Below, one piece after another: positions 53,493 through 62,014 of a DNA stretch of 64,000 bases. Location of the stretch: assembly GCA_964477035.1 (NCBI GenBank), contig CAYZCW010000008.1:62001-126000 (forward strand), written 5' to 3'. The translations under genes were made by a program, and so were the position numbers. This DNA is from SLSG01 sp964477035 (lineage in GTDB: Bacteria; Bacteroidota; Bacteroidia; Bacteroidales; UBA7960). Within the stretch, counting starts at the first letter, position 1; each line of letters begins with the position of its first letter. The notes below the pieces were generated by a model. That model was not told the DNA's origin, searched no databases, and was given only the letters and a program-made list of their open reading frames with translations.

Positions 53493-54944
53493 ATGAAACG
53501 CCTGATCTATCTGGTCGCTGCGCTCCTGTTGCTGCCCCTGGGGGCATATCCTTACGGCCCGCAGCAGCGCCTCGACAGCGTGCTGGAACTGTACCACACC
53601 CACAACCAGTTCAGCGGCACCGTCCTGGTGGCCCGGCACGGGGAGCTGCTCTATGCCAGAGGCTTCGGCCACGCAAGTCTGGAGCACGGGGTGCCCAACA
53701 CCCCCGCCACCAAGTTCCGGATCGCCTCCATCACCAAGCAGTTCACTTCCATGCTGGTCATGCGGCAGGTGGCCGCAGGCCGGATGTCGACCGACGACCC
53801 CATCCGGCGATACCTCCCCGACTACCCCTCCCCCCAGGGGGATGTGGTCACCATCCACCACCTGCTGTCCCACACATCCGGCTTTCCGCATTATGCGGGG
53901 ATACCGGACTTCTTCCCCCTGTACGGAAGGAAGGCATTTGAACACAGCGAATTCGTGGCCCTGTTCCGCGACCTGGAACTGATGTACGAGCCCGGCACGG
54001 ACTACAGCTACAGCAGCTTCGGCTACTACCTGCTGGGTTACATCCTGGAGGAGGTCACCGGCAAGTCGTTCGGGGAATTGCTCCGGGAAGAGATCCTGGA
54101 TCCGCTCGGGATGCACGACACGGGACTGGTCGACCACCGGGAGGTGCTGCCAAACAAAGCTGCCGGCTACGACCTGATGCCCTGGGGCTTTGTTCACTCC
54201 GAATACCGGGACCTGTCGACTGCCCTGGCCACGGGGGACATGTACACGACGGTGCTCGACATGGTGCAGTGGGACCGTGCCCTGAGGGAAAACCGCCTGC
54301 TGGAACCTTCCCTGCAGGAGCGTCTTTTCACCCCCAACCTGTCCGGCTACGGCTACGGCTGGGTGATGGGACACCACCGCCTGCCGGAGGGCGACAGCCT
54401 GTTCTTCCAGCAGCATACGGGGGGCACCAACGGCTTCACCAGCATCGCCACCCGCCTTCCGCAAGAAGGCTATTACATCCTGGTGTTCTGCAACACCCGT
54501 CCGGGTGAGATCCGTTCCATCGAAAGGGACATCCTCCGCGTGCTCTACGGGCGGGAGGTGGACTTCCGGGCATCGGCATCCGTGGCGGCGGCCCGCATCA
54601 TGGAGGCGGAAGGCCTGGAAACGGCCCTGCGTTTCATCAGGGGGCTTTCGGACGGGGAAGGGCGCGGCACGGCCAGCCCGGGGAGCGGTGTCCGTTACCG
54701 CCTGGAGCTGCAGGACATCACCGGCCTGGGCGGGGCCCTGTTGGAAGAGGGGGCCTTAGAGGACGGGCTGGCCTTCCTGGAGCTGGCGGCCGAACTGTAT
54801 CCGGAGTCGGTGGCCGCCCTTTTGGCGCTGGGCGATGGCTATTATGCCTGCAGCATGCCCGGACTGGCCGTTTACACCTACGCCCAGGGCTTGCTGCTGA
54901 ACCCCGCCCACCGGGGGCTGCTGGAAAGGATGAAACGATTCTGA
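53493..54944 (+). CDS. Beta-lactamase-family serine hydrolase with helical C-terminal repeat region
   Basis: 483-aa secreted protein. Signal peptide about 1-20; the serine hydrolase domain (about 25-350) shows ITKQF within SITK (SxxK) near residue 83, YSYSSFGYYLLGY (YxN-like position, here YSS) near 171 and QHTGGTNGFTS near 309. The C-terminal part (about 365-483) is helical with a TPR-like stretch (ALEDGLAFLELAAELYPESV, read 54754-54813). Probably a D,D-peptidase- or esterase-type enzyme rather than a resistance beta-lactamase. It is divergent from the M81 peptide operon. Confidence 0.88.
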   Translation: MKRLIYLVAALLLLPLGAYPYGPQQRLDSVLELYHTHNQFSGTVLVARHGELLYARGFGHASLEHGVPNTPATKFRIASITKQFTSMLVMRQVAAGRMSTDDPIRRYLPDYPSPQGDVVTIHHLLSHTSGFPHYAGIPDFFPLYGRKAFEHSEFVALFRDLELMYEPGTDYSYSSFGYYLLGYILEEVTGKSFGELLREEILDPLGMHDTGLVDHREVLPNKAAGYDLMPWGFVHSEYRDLSTALATGDMYTTVLDMVQWDRALRENRLLEPSLQERLFTPNLSGYGYGWVMGHHRLPEGDSLFFQQHTGGTNGFTSIATRLPQEGYYILVFCNTRPGEIRSIERDILRVLYGREVDFRASASVAAARIMEAEGLETALRFIRGLSDGEGRGTASPGSGVRYRLELQDITGLGGALLEEGALEDGLAFLELAAELYPESVAALLALGDGYYACSMPGLAVYTYAQGLLLNPAHRGLLERMKRF

Positions 54945-55042
54945 CCTCCGGCAGGAGGCCCGGCATCCAGGCTGATGACAGGCCCTGCCGGCTCCGGTGC
55001 CGGAAAACCGCCCTGCTGCACCTTGTGACTCCCGGTGCGTCG

Positions 55043-55756
55043 TTATTTCGGATAGGTCAGCCGCTCCAGGGAGACCTCCCGGGACCAGGCTTCTTTCTCC
55101 ATAAGCCGTTCGGCAATGATCTCCCTGGCGAGCTCCCGCAAGGCCAGCTGGTTGTGCAGGATGCGCACATGGGCCTCTACGGCGTTGCGCCGGGTACGGA
55201 CCATCTGCATGGCGGGGGCCATTTGCAGGGCGATAAACGCCCGGGTGATCCTGTCCTGGCTGTCGTTGACCGCCTTTTCAACCGCAGCGGCCTCTTCGGC
55301 CGTCAGCTTCCCCTGGGCCTGCATGGCCATATTCCACGACTGAAAGTACATGATCATGGGACCGGCCATCTGCTCCCGCGCCTTCTCCACGGCCTCCAGG
55401 AGTGCTTGCTCCGCATCCGGGGCAGAGGCGTTGGCATAGGCAATCATGTATCGGTTCAGGCCGTTCTCATCTTCCTCCAGCCGCATCTTCCAGCTCTCCT
55501 CCAGCATGGATTTCAATTCCCCCCCGGCCCCCTCCCAGCCACGGCCGCCAAGGCTTTTCAGCTCGGTGGCGGCCCGTTCCAGGGCCCGCGCATCGGTTTC
55601 GGACCGGGGCTTCTGTGCCTGCAGCGCACAGGGCAACGCAAGGACCGCTGAAAACAGAAAAAGCGCCAAAAGGGAGGTCCTCCGGGCCCCCGCCTGGGGG
55701 GCGGCATATCTGTCCCGGGACCTGCCGCCAGACAGTAAGAGCAGGCTGTGTTTCAT
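55043..55756 (-). CDS. Secreted helical protein of unknown function
   Basis: 237 aa with an internal signal peptide (hydrophobic core LLALFLFSAVLALPCAL, cleavage near QAQ at residue 48) after a basic, Arg-rich N-terminus. The mature part is almost wholly helical and charged, with three Met/Ala-rich segments. I do not recognise the family. The exact -7 element TATATTTG 18 bases upstream supports the start at 55756. Neighbours give no functional clue. Confidence 0.7.
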   Translation of the reverse strand: MKHSLLLLSGGRSRDRYAAPQAGARRTSLLALFLFSAVLALPCALQAQKPRSETDARALERAATELKSLGGRGWEGAGGELKSMLEESWKMRLEEDENGLNRYMIAYANASAPDAEQALLEAVEKAREQMAGPMIMYFQSWNMAMQAQGKLTAEEAAAVEKAVNDSQDRITRAFIALQMAPAMQMVRTRRNAVEAHVRILHNQLALRELAREIIAERLMEKEAWSREVSLERLTYPK

Positions 55757-55773
55757 GAAAATGTGCTTTGAGT

Positions 55774-55781
55774 CAAATATA
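55774..55781 (-). promoter_or_regulatory. -7 promoter element for the helical secreted protein
   Basis: Minus-strand TATATTTG fits TAnnTTTG, 18 bases before the ATG at 55756. Confidence 0.55.
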
Positions 55782-55826
55782 AGTAAAAAAAAATATCCCC
55801 TGCCGCGGGTTTTTTAATTTTTATCT

Positions 55827-55834
55827 TACATTTG
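55827..55834 (+). promoter_or_regulatory. -7 promoter element for the DUF485-symporter operon
   Basis: TACATTTG fits TAnnTTTG in a T-rich region. The predicted leader before the ATG at 55944 is about 100 bases, long enough for regulation. Confidence 0.5.
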
Positions 55835-55943
55835 GGTGTTTTAAACAGAAGTATGACCCGGGAGCGGTGCCACCGTCAGGCAGCGTTCCGGGAGGGGAAA
55901 ACCACCCGGACCCCGGCAGTACACCACAAAAAAAGGAGGCACT

Positions 55944-56228
55944 ATGTTTCACGGACCCGCAACCGGCCCGGGCGACGACCAGGCGGCCGACCTCAAGTCC
56001 AGGCTGGGACTGAAGCTTTTCATCATTTATGCGTTGATCTACGCCGGCTTCGTGGCGATCGGTGTGGTCCGTCCCGAATGGATGGGCCTGCGCATCGTCT
56101 GGGGGCTGAACCTGGCCATCATTTACGGCTTCGGGCTGATCCTGCTGGCCATCATCATGGGGTTCCTGTACCACCTGGCCTGTACCCGGCTGGAAGAACG
56201 CCTCAACCATAAGGAGGACCAGCCATGA
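55944..56228 (+). CDS. DUF485 small membrane protein
   Basis: 94-aa DUF485 protein with two helices (about 24-43 and 56-80) of the kind encoded directly before acetate-type SSS symporters (as yjcH is before actP in E. coli). The KSRLGLKLFIIYALIYAGFV region is typical. Its stop overlaps the ATG of the symporter (ATGA at 56225-56228), showing coupled expression; it is probably a symporter subunit or stabiliser. Confidence 0.92.
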   Translation: MFHGPATGPGDDQAADLKSRLGLKLFIIYALIYAGFVAIGVVRPEWMGLRIVWGLNLAIIYGFGLILLAIIMGFLYHLACTRLEERLNHKEDQP

Positions 56229-58132
56229 TCTACGAAGCCTCCACCCTGGCCATTGTCATTTTCACCATATTCGTGGCAGCCGTTCTGGTGCTGTCTTTTT
56301 ACTTTGCACGCAAAACGCATTCGGCCTCGGGTTATTTCGCAGCCGGCGGCACGATCCACTGGGGGGTCAACGGCATCGCCTTCGCCGGCGACTACCTCTC
56401 GGCCGCGTCTTTCCTTGGCATCTGCGGGATGATCGCCTTTTCGGGCTACGACGGTTTCCTCTACTCCATCGGCTTCCTGGCCGGCTGGGTCGTGGCCCTG
56501 TTCGTGGTGGCCGAACCCCTCAAGCGCATGGGCAAGTTCACCTTCACCGATGCCCTGGATTACAAATTCAACTCCCGGGGCATCAAGCTGACCGCCGCCC
56601 TGAGCACCCTGGTGGTGTCCATCTTCTACCTCATTCCGCAGATGGTGGGGGCGGGAGACCTGGTGGTGCCCCTGCTGGGGCTGCCCCACTGGGTGGGGGT
56701 GGTCATCGTCGGATCGGTGGTTATCTTCATCGTGGCCACGGCGGGCATGACCTCCACGACCTACGTGCAGTTCCTGAAGGGGGCGCTGCTGATTGTCTTT
56801 TCCATCACCCTGACCGCCTACATCCTGAACAAGGGCCTCCAAAGGGAGCCCCACCCGGACTACCACCATTACCAATCCCTGCAGGCCTCATGGGATGAGG
56901 ATGGCGGGTTGGTGACGGCGGGAGGCGAAGTGATGCAGGTGGTGGCCTGGGAGCCGGACACATTTGTCCTCGTGCAGCAGGACGGGCAGGGCACATGGTA
57001 CCGCCTGGCGGGCGGGGAGGATGCCCCCGTGCTGGAGGAAATGCTCACCATCACGACCACCCCCGATGGCCAACGCCTGTATAACGAGGCCCCGCAAGCG
57101 GAAGGGAGGTTCTACCAGGTGGGCCACCTTTCGCGCATCGTATCGGACGGGCAGGAGGTGGAACGGAGCGGGCCCACGAATCCCTTCACCTTCCTGAGCA
57201 AGATCGAAGACAGCGAGGTGGTCCGCTACACACGCACCAGTTTCTCCTGGGAGGGAGGAATGGTCACGGCCTGGTATCCGGATCCCACCCCGGGACGGGA
57301 CATCATGCGCCCGGGGCTGTTTTACAAGCTGGAGCAGGCGAGCGTCTGGGAAAAGCTCAACTTCATCTCCCTGATGCTGGCCCTGTTCTTAGGCACCTCT
57401 GCCCTGCCGCACATCCTGATCCGCTATTATACCGTACCCAGCCCGCGGGACGCGCGCAAGTCGACCATCGTGGCCATCGCCGCCATTGGTTTCTTCTACA
57501 TCCTGACCTTGTATATGGGACTGGGGGCGATGATCAACGGCATCATCGATGTGGAGAGCAGCAACATGGCCGGCCCCCTGCTGGCCCGCTCCTTCGGCAT
57601 CGGTTTGTTCTCGGTGATCTCTGCCGTGGCCTTCGCCACCATCCTGGGGACCGTTTCCGGACTGATCGTGGCCTCCTCGGGGGCCATCGCCCACGACTTG
57701 CTCGACAAGTTTTTGGGACTGAATATGCAGGACCATGTCAAGGTCAGGGCGGGTAAGATCGCCGCCTTCGGGGTGGGGGTGTTCGCCATCCTGCTGGGCA
57801 TTTTGCTCAAGGGGCTGAATGTGTCGTTTCTCGTCGGACTGGCCTTTGCGGTGGCTGCATCATCGAATTTGCCGGCCATCCTCATGATCCTGTTCTGGGA
57901 CAAGACCACCAGCCGGGGCGTGGCCGCCTCCATCCTGGTGGGCATCGTGACCTCAGTCGGGCTGATCCTGCTATCGCCCACCATGTACAACCATTATGGG
58001 CTGCCACCTTCCAGTGCCCCCTTCCCGCTCGACAACCCGGGCATCGTGTCCATCCCCCTGTCGTTTATCACCATCGTGGGGGTGTCGTTGCTCACCCGCA
58101 GGAACCACGGCCGGAACGGGGTGGCTCACTGA
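56225..58132 (+). CDS. ActP-like sodium:solute symporter with a large extra-membrane insert
   Basis: 635-aa member of the SSS family, closest in style to ActP cation/acetate symporters. ASGYFAAGGTIHWGVNGIAFAGDYLSAASFLG (read 56323-56418), LPHILIRYYTVPSPRDARKS and SSGAIAHDLLDKFLG are family hallmarks; about 13 helices are expected. Compared with ActP (about 550 aa) it has roughly 130-150 non-membrane residues at about 205-365, between IVFSITLTAYIL and the helix beginning WEKLNFISLMLALFLG. The insert is beta-rich. Substrate is probably a short-chain monocarboxylate. Confidence 0.88.
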   Translation: MIYEASTLAIVIFTIFVAAVLVLSFYFARKTHSASGYFAAGGTIHWGVNGIAFAGDYLSAASFLGICGMIAFSGYDGFLYSIGFLAGWVVALFVVAEPLKRMGKFTFTDALDYKFNSRGIKLTAALSTLVVSIFYLIPQMVGAGDLVVPLLGLPHWVGVVIVGSVVIFIVATAGMTSTTYVQFLKGALLIVFSITLTAYILNKGLQREPHPDYHHYQSLQASWDEDGGLVTAGGEVMQVVAWEPDTFVLVQQDGQGTWYRLAGGEDAPVLEEMLTITTTPDGQRLYNEAPQAEGRFYQVGHLSRIVSDGQEVERSGPTNPFTFLSKIEDSEVVRYTRTSFSWEGGMVTAWYPDPTPGRDIMRPGLFYKLEQASVWEKLNFISLMLALFLGTSALPHILIRYYTVPSPRDARKSTIVAIAAIGFFYILTLYMGLGAMINGIIDVESSNMAGPLLARSFGIGLFSVISAVAFATILGTVSGLIVASSGAIAHDLLDKFLGLNMQDHVKVRAGKIAAFGVGVFAILLGILLKGLNVSFLVGLAFAVAASSNLPAILMILFWDKTTSRGVAASILVGIVTSVGLILLSPTMYNHYGLPPSSAPFPLDNPGIVSIPLSFITIVGVSLLTRRNHGRNGVAH

Positions 58133-58157
58133 AAGGCAGCGAAAAAAGATGACGGGG

Positions 58158-58946
58158 TTAATTTTTGACACAGCGCACCGACAGTCCATAGTTCTGGTCG
58201 CGTACGCTGGTGAACAGGTCTCCGTAATCATATAAAAGGTAGCGGCTGAAGGCGAAATCGTCGGACTGGCTGGAGGCGGTCCACCACAGGCCGGCGTTGC
58301 CCCTGCCGAAAAACGGGCCGAAGCTGTAGCGCCCGCCCCCGGGCAGGGCGCCGAAGCCGTAGTCGTCGGTACCGTAATGATTGCCATGGGCATTCCAGCG
58401 GGGATGCTCCGTGGTGGCACAGTCCCCGCCCCTGGGAGACCCGGCCTGGCGGCAGGACTTCAGGTAATTGCCCCAGTCGGCCTGACTCCCCGCAAGGGAC
58501 GATGTCATCTCCTTCCAGTCGCCTTCCGTCGGCACCCTCCAGCCCACCGGGCAGAGGCCGCGGATATCGGCCACGGCAGCCCAGTTATACAGGGCCCCAT
58601 AAAATCCTTTGTTCAGGGAGTCGTTGTTGTACCACGAAAAGGCCGAACCCCGCACACTGGCCCAGTCGTCGTTCGTGACCATCAGCCGGATGGGATCCCC
58701 GTTGCGGAAATGGGTGGTCCTCAGGTTTTCCGCCATCCATATCTGGTTGCCAATTTTGACGGTCTGGTACACGTTGCCGTCCACATCCTCCACCGGCTCC
58801 ATGGGCTGCACGGGTCCCGGTTCGTGGCCGTTGGGTCCGTTGCCGTTGTCCTCGCAGGCCATGGCCAGGCCCGCCAGCAGCACAGGCAGCAGGGACCGGA
58901 GCAGAAACCAATGGCATACACTGCGGGCCATCCGGGCAAAGGTCAT
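58158..58946 (-). CDS. FISUMP-domain lipoprotein
   Basis: 262-aa predicted lipoprotein (lipobox LAMAC) with a short Asn/Gly/Pro-rich linker and a FISUMP (Fibrobacter succinogenes major paralogous) domain: VYQTVKIGNQIWMAENLRT, ALYNWAAV, LCPVGWRVPTEGDWKEM and the terminal YGLSVRCVKN. These domains have a C-type-lectin-like look and are found on the cell surface; ligand unknown. ATGs at 58946 and 58931 are both acceptable; the open frame to 59060 is not needed. A second FISUMP protein is encoded nearby on the other strand. Confidence 0.88.
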   Translation of the reverse strand: MTFARMARSVCHWFLLRSLLPVLLAGLAMACEDNGNGPNGHEPGPVQPMEPVEDVDGNVYQTVKIGNQIWMAENLRTTHFRNGDPIRLMVTNDDWASVRGSAFSWYNNDSLNKGFYGALYNWAAVADIRGLCPVGWRVPTEGDWKEMTSSLAGSQADWGNYLKSCRQAGSPRGGDCATTEHPRWNAHGNHYGTDDYGFGALPGGGRYSFGPFFGRGNAGLWWTASSQSDDFAFSRYLLYDYGDLFTSVRDQNYGLSVRCVKN

Positions 58947-59119
58947 CGGTGAAAAAACAGCTAAACTTAGGAAGATTTCGGGTGAAAAGCAAGCAGAAAC
59001 CGCTCCGCCCTGCCTGAGCGCGGATTTTCTATTCATGGCTTCTGGTTTTAACGCATCCATATATTTTTTATATATTTATGGGACCAATGGCAGGATTCCT
59101 TTGTTCGTAAATAAGACCC

Positions 59120-59506
59120 ATGAAGGTCCGGTATGTCATCGCTGCCCTGTTTTTTCTCCTGTCGGCACCTGCCGGCGGCCATTCCCAGCATGTCCTCGAA
59201 TTCATCATCCCGCCCTGCCCCCATGTGGGAATCGTTGAATCCGGGGGACACGACCCCGGTGCCCTGTTGTTCCCCAACCCGGTAACGGGTTGCCTGACGC
59301 TCCGCTTGGCGGGACAGGACGGCCTGTTGGAGGACCGGGTCGTGCTGCTGGACATGCAGGGCAAGATCATCATGGAACAGACAGTGGGCCCGTCCTGCCG
59401 GGAAGCTCGCATCGACCTGGCGGGGGTGGTGCCGGGGGTGTATATCCTGCGGTTCAGCAACGGCGGACGCAGGCATCAGCAAAAAATCATCGTCGGAAAC
59501 CATTGA
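59120..59506 (+). CDS. Miniprotein consisting of a signal peptide and a T9SS type A sorting domain
   Basis: 128 aa. A signal peptide (about 1-22, ending GHSQ) is followed by only about 25 residues and then a complete type A C-terminal targeting domain: LFPNPVTGCLTLRL, VVLLDMQGKIIMEQT, IDLAGVVPGVYILRFSNG and a closing KKIIV-like QQKIIVGNH. Such domains normally sit at the end of large cargo proteins and direct export by the type IX system. Here there is almost no cargo. It is first of four closely spaced genes, 4 bases before a FISUMP gene. Confidence 0.82.
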   Translation: MKVRYVIAALFFLLSAPAGGHSQHVLEFIIPPCPHVGIVESGGHDPGALLFPNPVTGCLTLRLAGQDGLLEDRVVLLDMQGKIIMEQTVGPSCREARIDLAGVVPGVYILRFSNGGRRHQQKIIVGNH

Positions 59507-59510
59507 CGCC

Positions 59511-60431
59511 ATGATCAAAGGACTCGCCTGCATAGGGACCTGCTTATGGCTGCTGCTCCTTTCCGTTCAGGGCATGGGGCCGCCTTACCTGCCGGGAGAT
59601 TCGGTCACCCTGGTGGCGGTGGATTACGTGGCGGGGGAGCTTCAGTGGCAGTATTCGTTCGACCAGCAGCAATGGCATGATTTCGAAGGGAAAACGGGCC
59701 TGCAAATGGTGTTCTATCCGACGATGGACACCTACCTGAGGCTGAAGATCACCGACCCGGCCTGCCCCCCGGCTTACTATACAGACACCCGCCTGGTGGC
59801 GCTCAGCGACATCTTCCGCTGCGGGGATACACTCACCGATCCGAGGGACGGGCAGTCCTATCCGACGGTGGTGATCGGGGACCGCTGCTGGATGGCGCGC
59901 AACCTGAATGTGGGCACCATGGTGCCGGGCAACGTCAGCCAGACCGATCCGGAACTCATCCAGAAATACTGCTACGGCAACGACCCGGACAACTGCGACA
60001 GATATGGCGGTTTATACCAGTGGAACCAGGTGATGGACTACACCACCGCCGAAGGGGCGCGCGGCATCTGCCCGCCGGGCTGGCACGTGCCCACCGATCA
60101 GGAATACAAGGAGCTGGAGATGGCCCTGGGGATGTCGCCCGAAGATGCCGACCGGACCGGCTTCCGCGGCTTCGGCATCGGCACCCGGATGAAGGCCGGG
60201 GGCACCTCAGGCTTCGAGGCCCTGATGGGCGGGGGGCGGACCAGCGGGGGCACCTGGATCTACATCGAAGGCAGCAGCACCGAGTTCGGCTATTTCTATA
60301 CCTCCACCGAGTCGGTGCGGCAGGGCAACGCCTTCCGCCGTTGCCTGCGCTCGGCCAGCAGCGCGGTGGGGCGCTACGACAGCTGGCCCAAGACCTACGG
60401 CCTCTCCGTTCGCTGCATCAAGGATGAATAA
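59511..60431 (+). CDS. FISUMP-domain secreted protein
   Basis: 306 aa with a signal peptide (about 1-21), an N-terminal Ig-like region (VTLVAVDYVAGELQWQYS, residues about 28-100) and a FISUMP domain: YPTVVIGDRCWMARNLNVG, GGLYQWNQVMDY, ICPPGWHVPTDQEYKELE, ending YGLSVRCIKDE. Likely displayed at the cell surface or released; ligand unknown. It carries no sorting domain of its own, but the preceding gene is an isolated sorting domain. Confidence 0.88.
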   Translation: MIKGLACIGTCLWLLLLSVQGMGPPYLPGDSVTLVAVDYVAGELQWQYSFDQQQWHDFEGKTGLQMVFYPTMDTYLRLKITDPACPPAYYTDTRLVALSDIFRCGDTLTDPRDGQSYPTVVIGDRCWMARNLNVGTMVPGNVSQTDPELIQKYCYGNDPDNCDRYGGLYQWNQVMDYTTAEGARGICPPGWHVPTDQEYKELEMALGMSPEDADRTGFRGFGIGTRMKAGGTSGFEALMGGGRTSGGTWIYIEGSSTEFGYFYTSTESVRQGNAFRRCLRSASSAVGRYDSWPKTYGLSVRCIKDE

Positions 60432-60442
60432 CCCCTGGCACC

Positions 60443-60796
60443 ATGAAAAAGACAAAGTGCATGATTATTTTCGCCGCGGCCCTGCTGCTGGCCTGCCTGC
60501 CGGCCTGCGACAAGAACAATGAAGGACCGGGCGACCTGCCCCTGGCGTTCGAGTCCCTGACCATCGACAGCGACAGCATCCCGGTGGGCGGCACCGCCCG
60601 TGTCACGGCCCGGGCCACCGGCAGCGGGCTCCTCTACCACTGGTCGGTGACGGCCGGTGCCCTGCTGGGCAGCGGGGAGGAGGTGATCTACACGACCGAT
60701 CCCTGCCAGCCCGGGGAGCACACCATCACCTGCCGCGTCGCCGACAAGCGCGGGGACGAGGCGTCGCTCTCGGTCAAAGTCTATGTGTATTTCTAA
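60443..60796 (+). CDS. Ig-like (PKD-type) lipoprotein
   Basis: 117-aa predicted lipoprotein (lipobox LPAC near residue 22). The mature part is one beta-sandwich: IPVGGTARVTARATGSGLLYHWSV (read 60580-60651), then AGALLGSGEEVIYTTD and HTITCRVADKRGDEASLSVKVYV (read 60721-60788), the pattern of PKD/Ig-like domains. It lies 11 bases after the FISUMP gene and 14 before the barrel gene, so it is part of the same operon. Confidence 0.82.
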   Translation: MKKTKCMIIFAAALLLACLPACDKNNEGPGDLPLAFESLTIDSDSIPVGGTARVTARATGSGLLYHWSVTAGALLGSGEEVIYTTDPCQPGEHTITCRVADKRGDEASLSVKVYVYF

Positions 60797-60810
60797 CCCG
60801 TCCCAAAGAC

Positions 60811-61776
60811 ATGGCCTGCGTGAGAACCATCCTGCTGCTTGCCATCCTCTGCCTTATGCCGGCGGATGACCTCCGGGCCCAGTGCTTTGCCTCCCCGGGC
60901 AATCCCATCGCGGGCAGCACGAACCTGGGCATCCTGCTCAGGGGCAAGGCGAGGGTGATCGGTTTCTACCAGCATGGGCTGTCCGACGAATACTTTGAGG
61001 GGCGAAGCCCGTCGGACTATGACCCGCCCGGGGCGATCGGCTCGGCCCATTACCATTACACGGGCTTCAGCCTCGGCTACGGGCTGACGCAGCGGCTGAC
61101 GCTGGAGGCCGAGGCGGGCTATTTCTTGCGCAAAGCCCAGGAGTACAAGTACCTTGATTATGAACTCAGGGGACAGGGCCTGTCGAACGCCGTGCTGTCT
61201 GCCAAGGTCAATGTCTACAGCGACCCGGTCCGCTTGGTGGAGCTGAGCCTGTCGGCGGGGCCCAAGCTGCCCTTCTCAACCCGGCCCCAGGCGGCCGGCG
61301 GGGTGGAGTTGCCGGTCGACGTGCAGCCGTCCACCGGCAACTTCGGGGCCGTGCTGCAGTATTACTTCATCAAGGAATTCGACGGGGTCAGCATCCGGCT
61401 GATCCTGACCGGACGCTATGAGAACCACTTCACCGAGAACCGCCAGGGGTACCGCTTCGGGGATGCCCAGACCCACTCCCTCTATGTGTCCAAGCACCTG
61501 GCCAACCGGTGGACCGGGCTGACCAAGGACCTGACCCTGATCCTGCAGGCCCGGTATGAATACCGCGGACAGAACCACCGGCACGGGCAGCTGGTGGACT
61601 TCTCCGGCAGCCAGCTGCTGTGGCTCTCCCCCCAGCTGAACTACAACCTGAACCTGCTGTGGAACTTTTCCGTGATCCTGGATCTGCCCGTTTACCGCAA
61701 CTACCGGGGCATCCAGCTGGCCGGCACCCGCGCCCTCACTTTTTCGGTGGCCAGGGACATCGGGTTCCGGTTGTAG
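60811..61776 (+). CDS. Outer-membrane beta-barrel protein
   Basis: 321 aa with a signal peptide (about 1-23, ending LRAQ) and many alternating amphipathic strands, for example YTGFSLGYGLTQRLTLEAEAGYF (read 61057-61125) and LVELSLSAGPKLPF, ending in a Phe/Leu-terminated strand (ARDIGFRL). It looks like a 10- to 12-strand outer-membrane barrel; no specific family is recognised. Last gene of the four-gene run starting at 59120, so it may anchor or pass the secreted products. Confidence 0.8.
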   Translation: MACVRTILLLAILCLMPADDLRAQCFASPGNPIAGSTNLGILLRGKARVIGFYQHGLSDEYFEGRSPSDYDPPGAIGSAHYHYTGFSLGYGLTQRLTLEAEAGYFLRKAQEYKYLDYELRGQGLSNAVLSAKVNVYSDPVRLVELSLSAGPKLPFSTRPQAAGGVELPVDVQPSTGNFGAVLQYYFIKEFDGVSIRLILTGRYENHFTENRQGYRFGDAQTHSLYVSKHLANRWTGLTKDLTLILQARYEYRGQNHRHGQLVDFSGSQLLWLSPQLNYNLNLLWNFSVILDLPVYRNYRGIQLAGTRALTFSVARDIGFRL

Positions 61777-61893
61777 GGTGTCAGGAGAGGGCGTGATTCA
61801 GACTGCATATCCAGGGCGGGGCGCACATTCTCTCGAATCAGCTTCAATGGCTTGCAGCCTGTGGCAAATACCTTCAAAGAACTGATTGAAAGC

Positions 61894-61915
61894 AAATCAC
61901 AACAAAATGTGATTT
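61894..61915. promoter_or_regulatory. Operator 1 of the hip module (perfect palindrome)
   Basis: AAATCACA-N6-TGTGATTT is a perfect 8-bp inverted repeat around ACAAAA, centred about 120 bases upstream of the hipB start. Likely a binding site for the HipB-type repressor. Confidence 0.65.
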
Positions 61916-61953
61916 TATTGTTTTTTCCATTCCACAAAGAGGAACAATAACAA

Positions 61954-61975
61954 ATACCACAATATAATGTGATTT
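61954..61975. promoter_or_regulatory. Operator 2 of the hip module
   Basis: ATACCACA-N6-TGTGATTT keeps the CACA-N6-TGTG core and the right arm of operator 1, with the same six-base spacer and a centre 60 bases further on. Confidence 0.5.
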
Positions 61976-62000
61976 TGATTAGATATTTTAAAATCATGTG

Positions 62001-62008
62001 TATATTTG
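62001..62008 (+). promoter_or_regulatory. -7 promoter element for the hip operon
   Basis: TATATTTG fits TAnnTTTG, 16 bases before the last base preceding the hipB ATG. It lies between operators 2 and 3, a layout suited to autorepression. Confidence 0.6.
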
Positions 62009-62014
62009 ACAAAG

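Noticed and set aside
49422..54944. The two beta-lactamase-family proteins as antibiotic resistance genes
   Set aside because: Their catalytic motifs fit the wide class C/PBP4*-like hydrolase group. Context is peptide catabolism, and nothing specific to resistance enzymes is seen.
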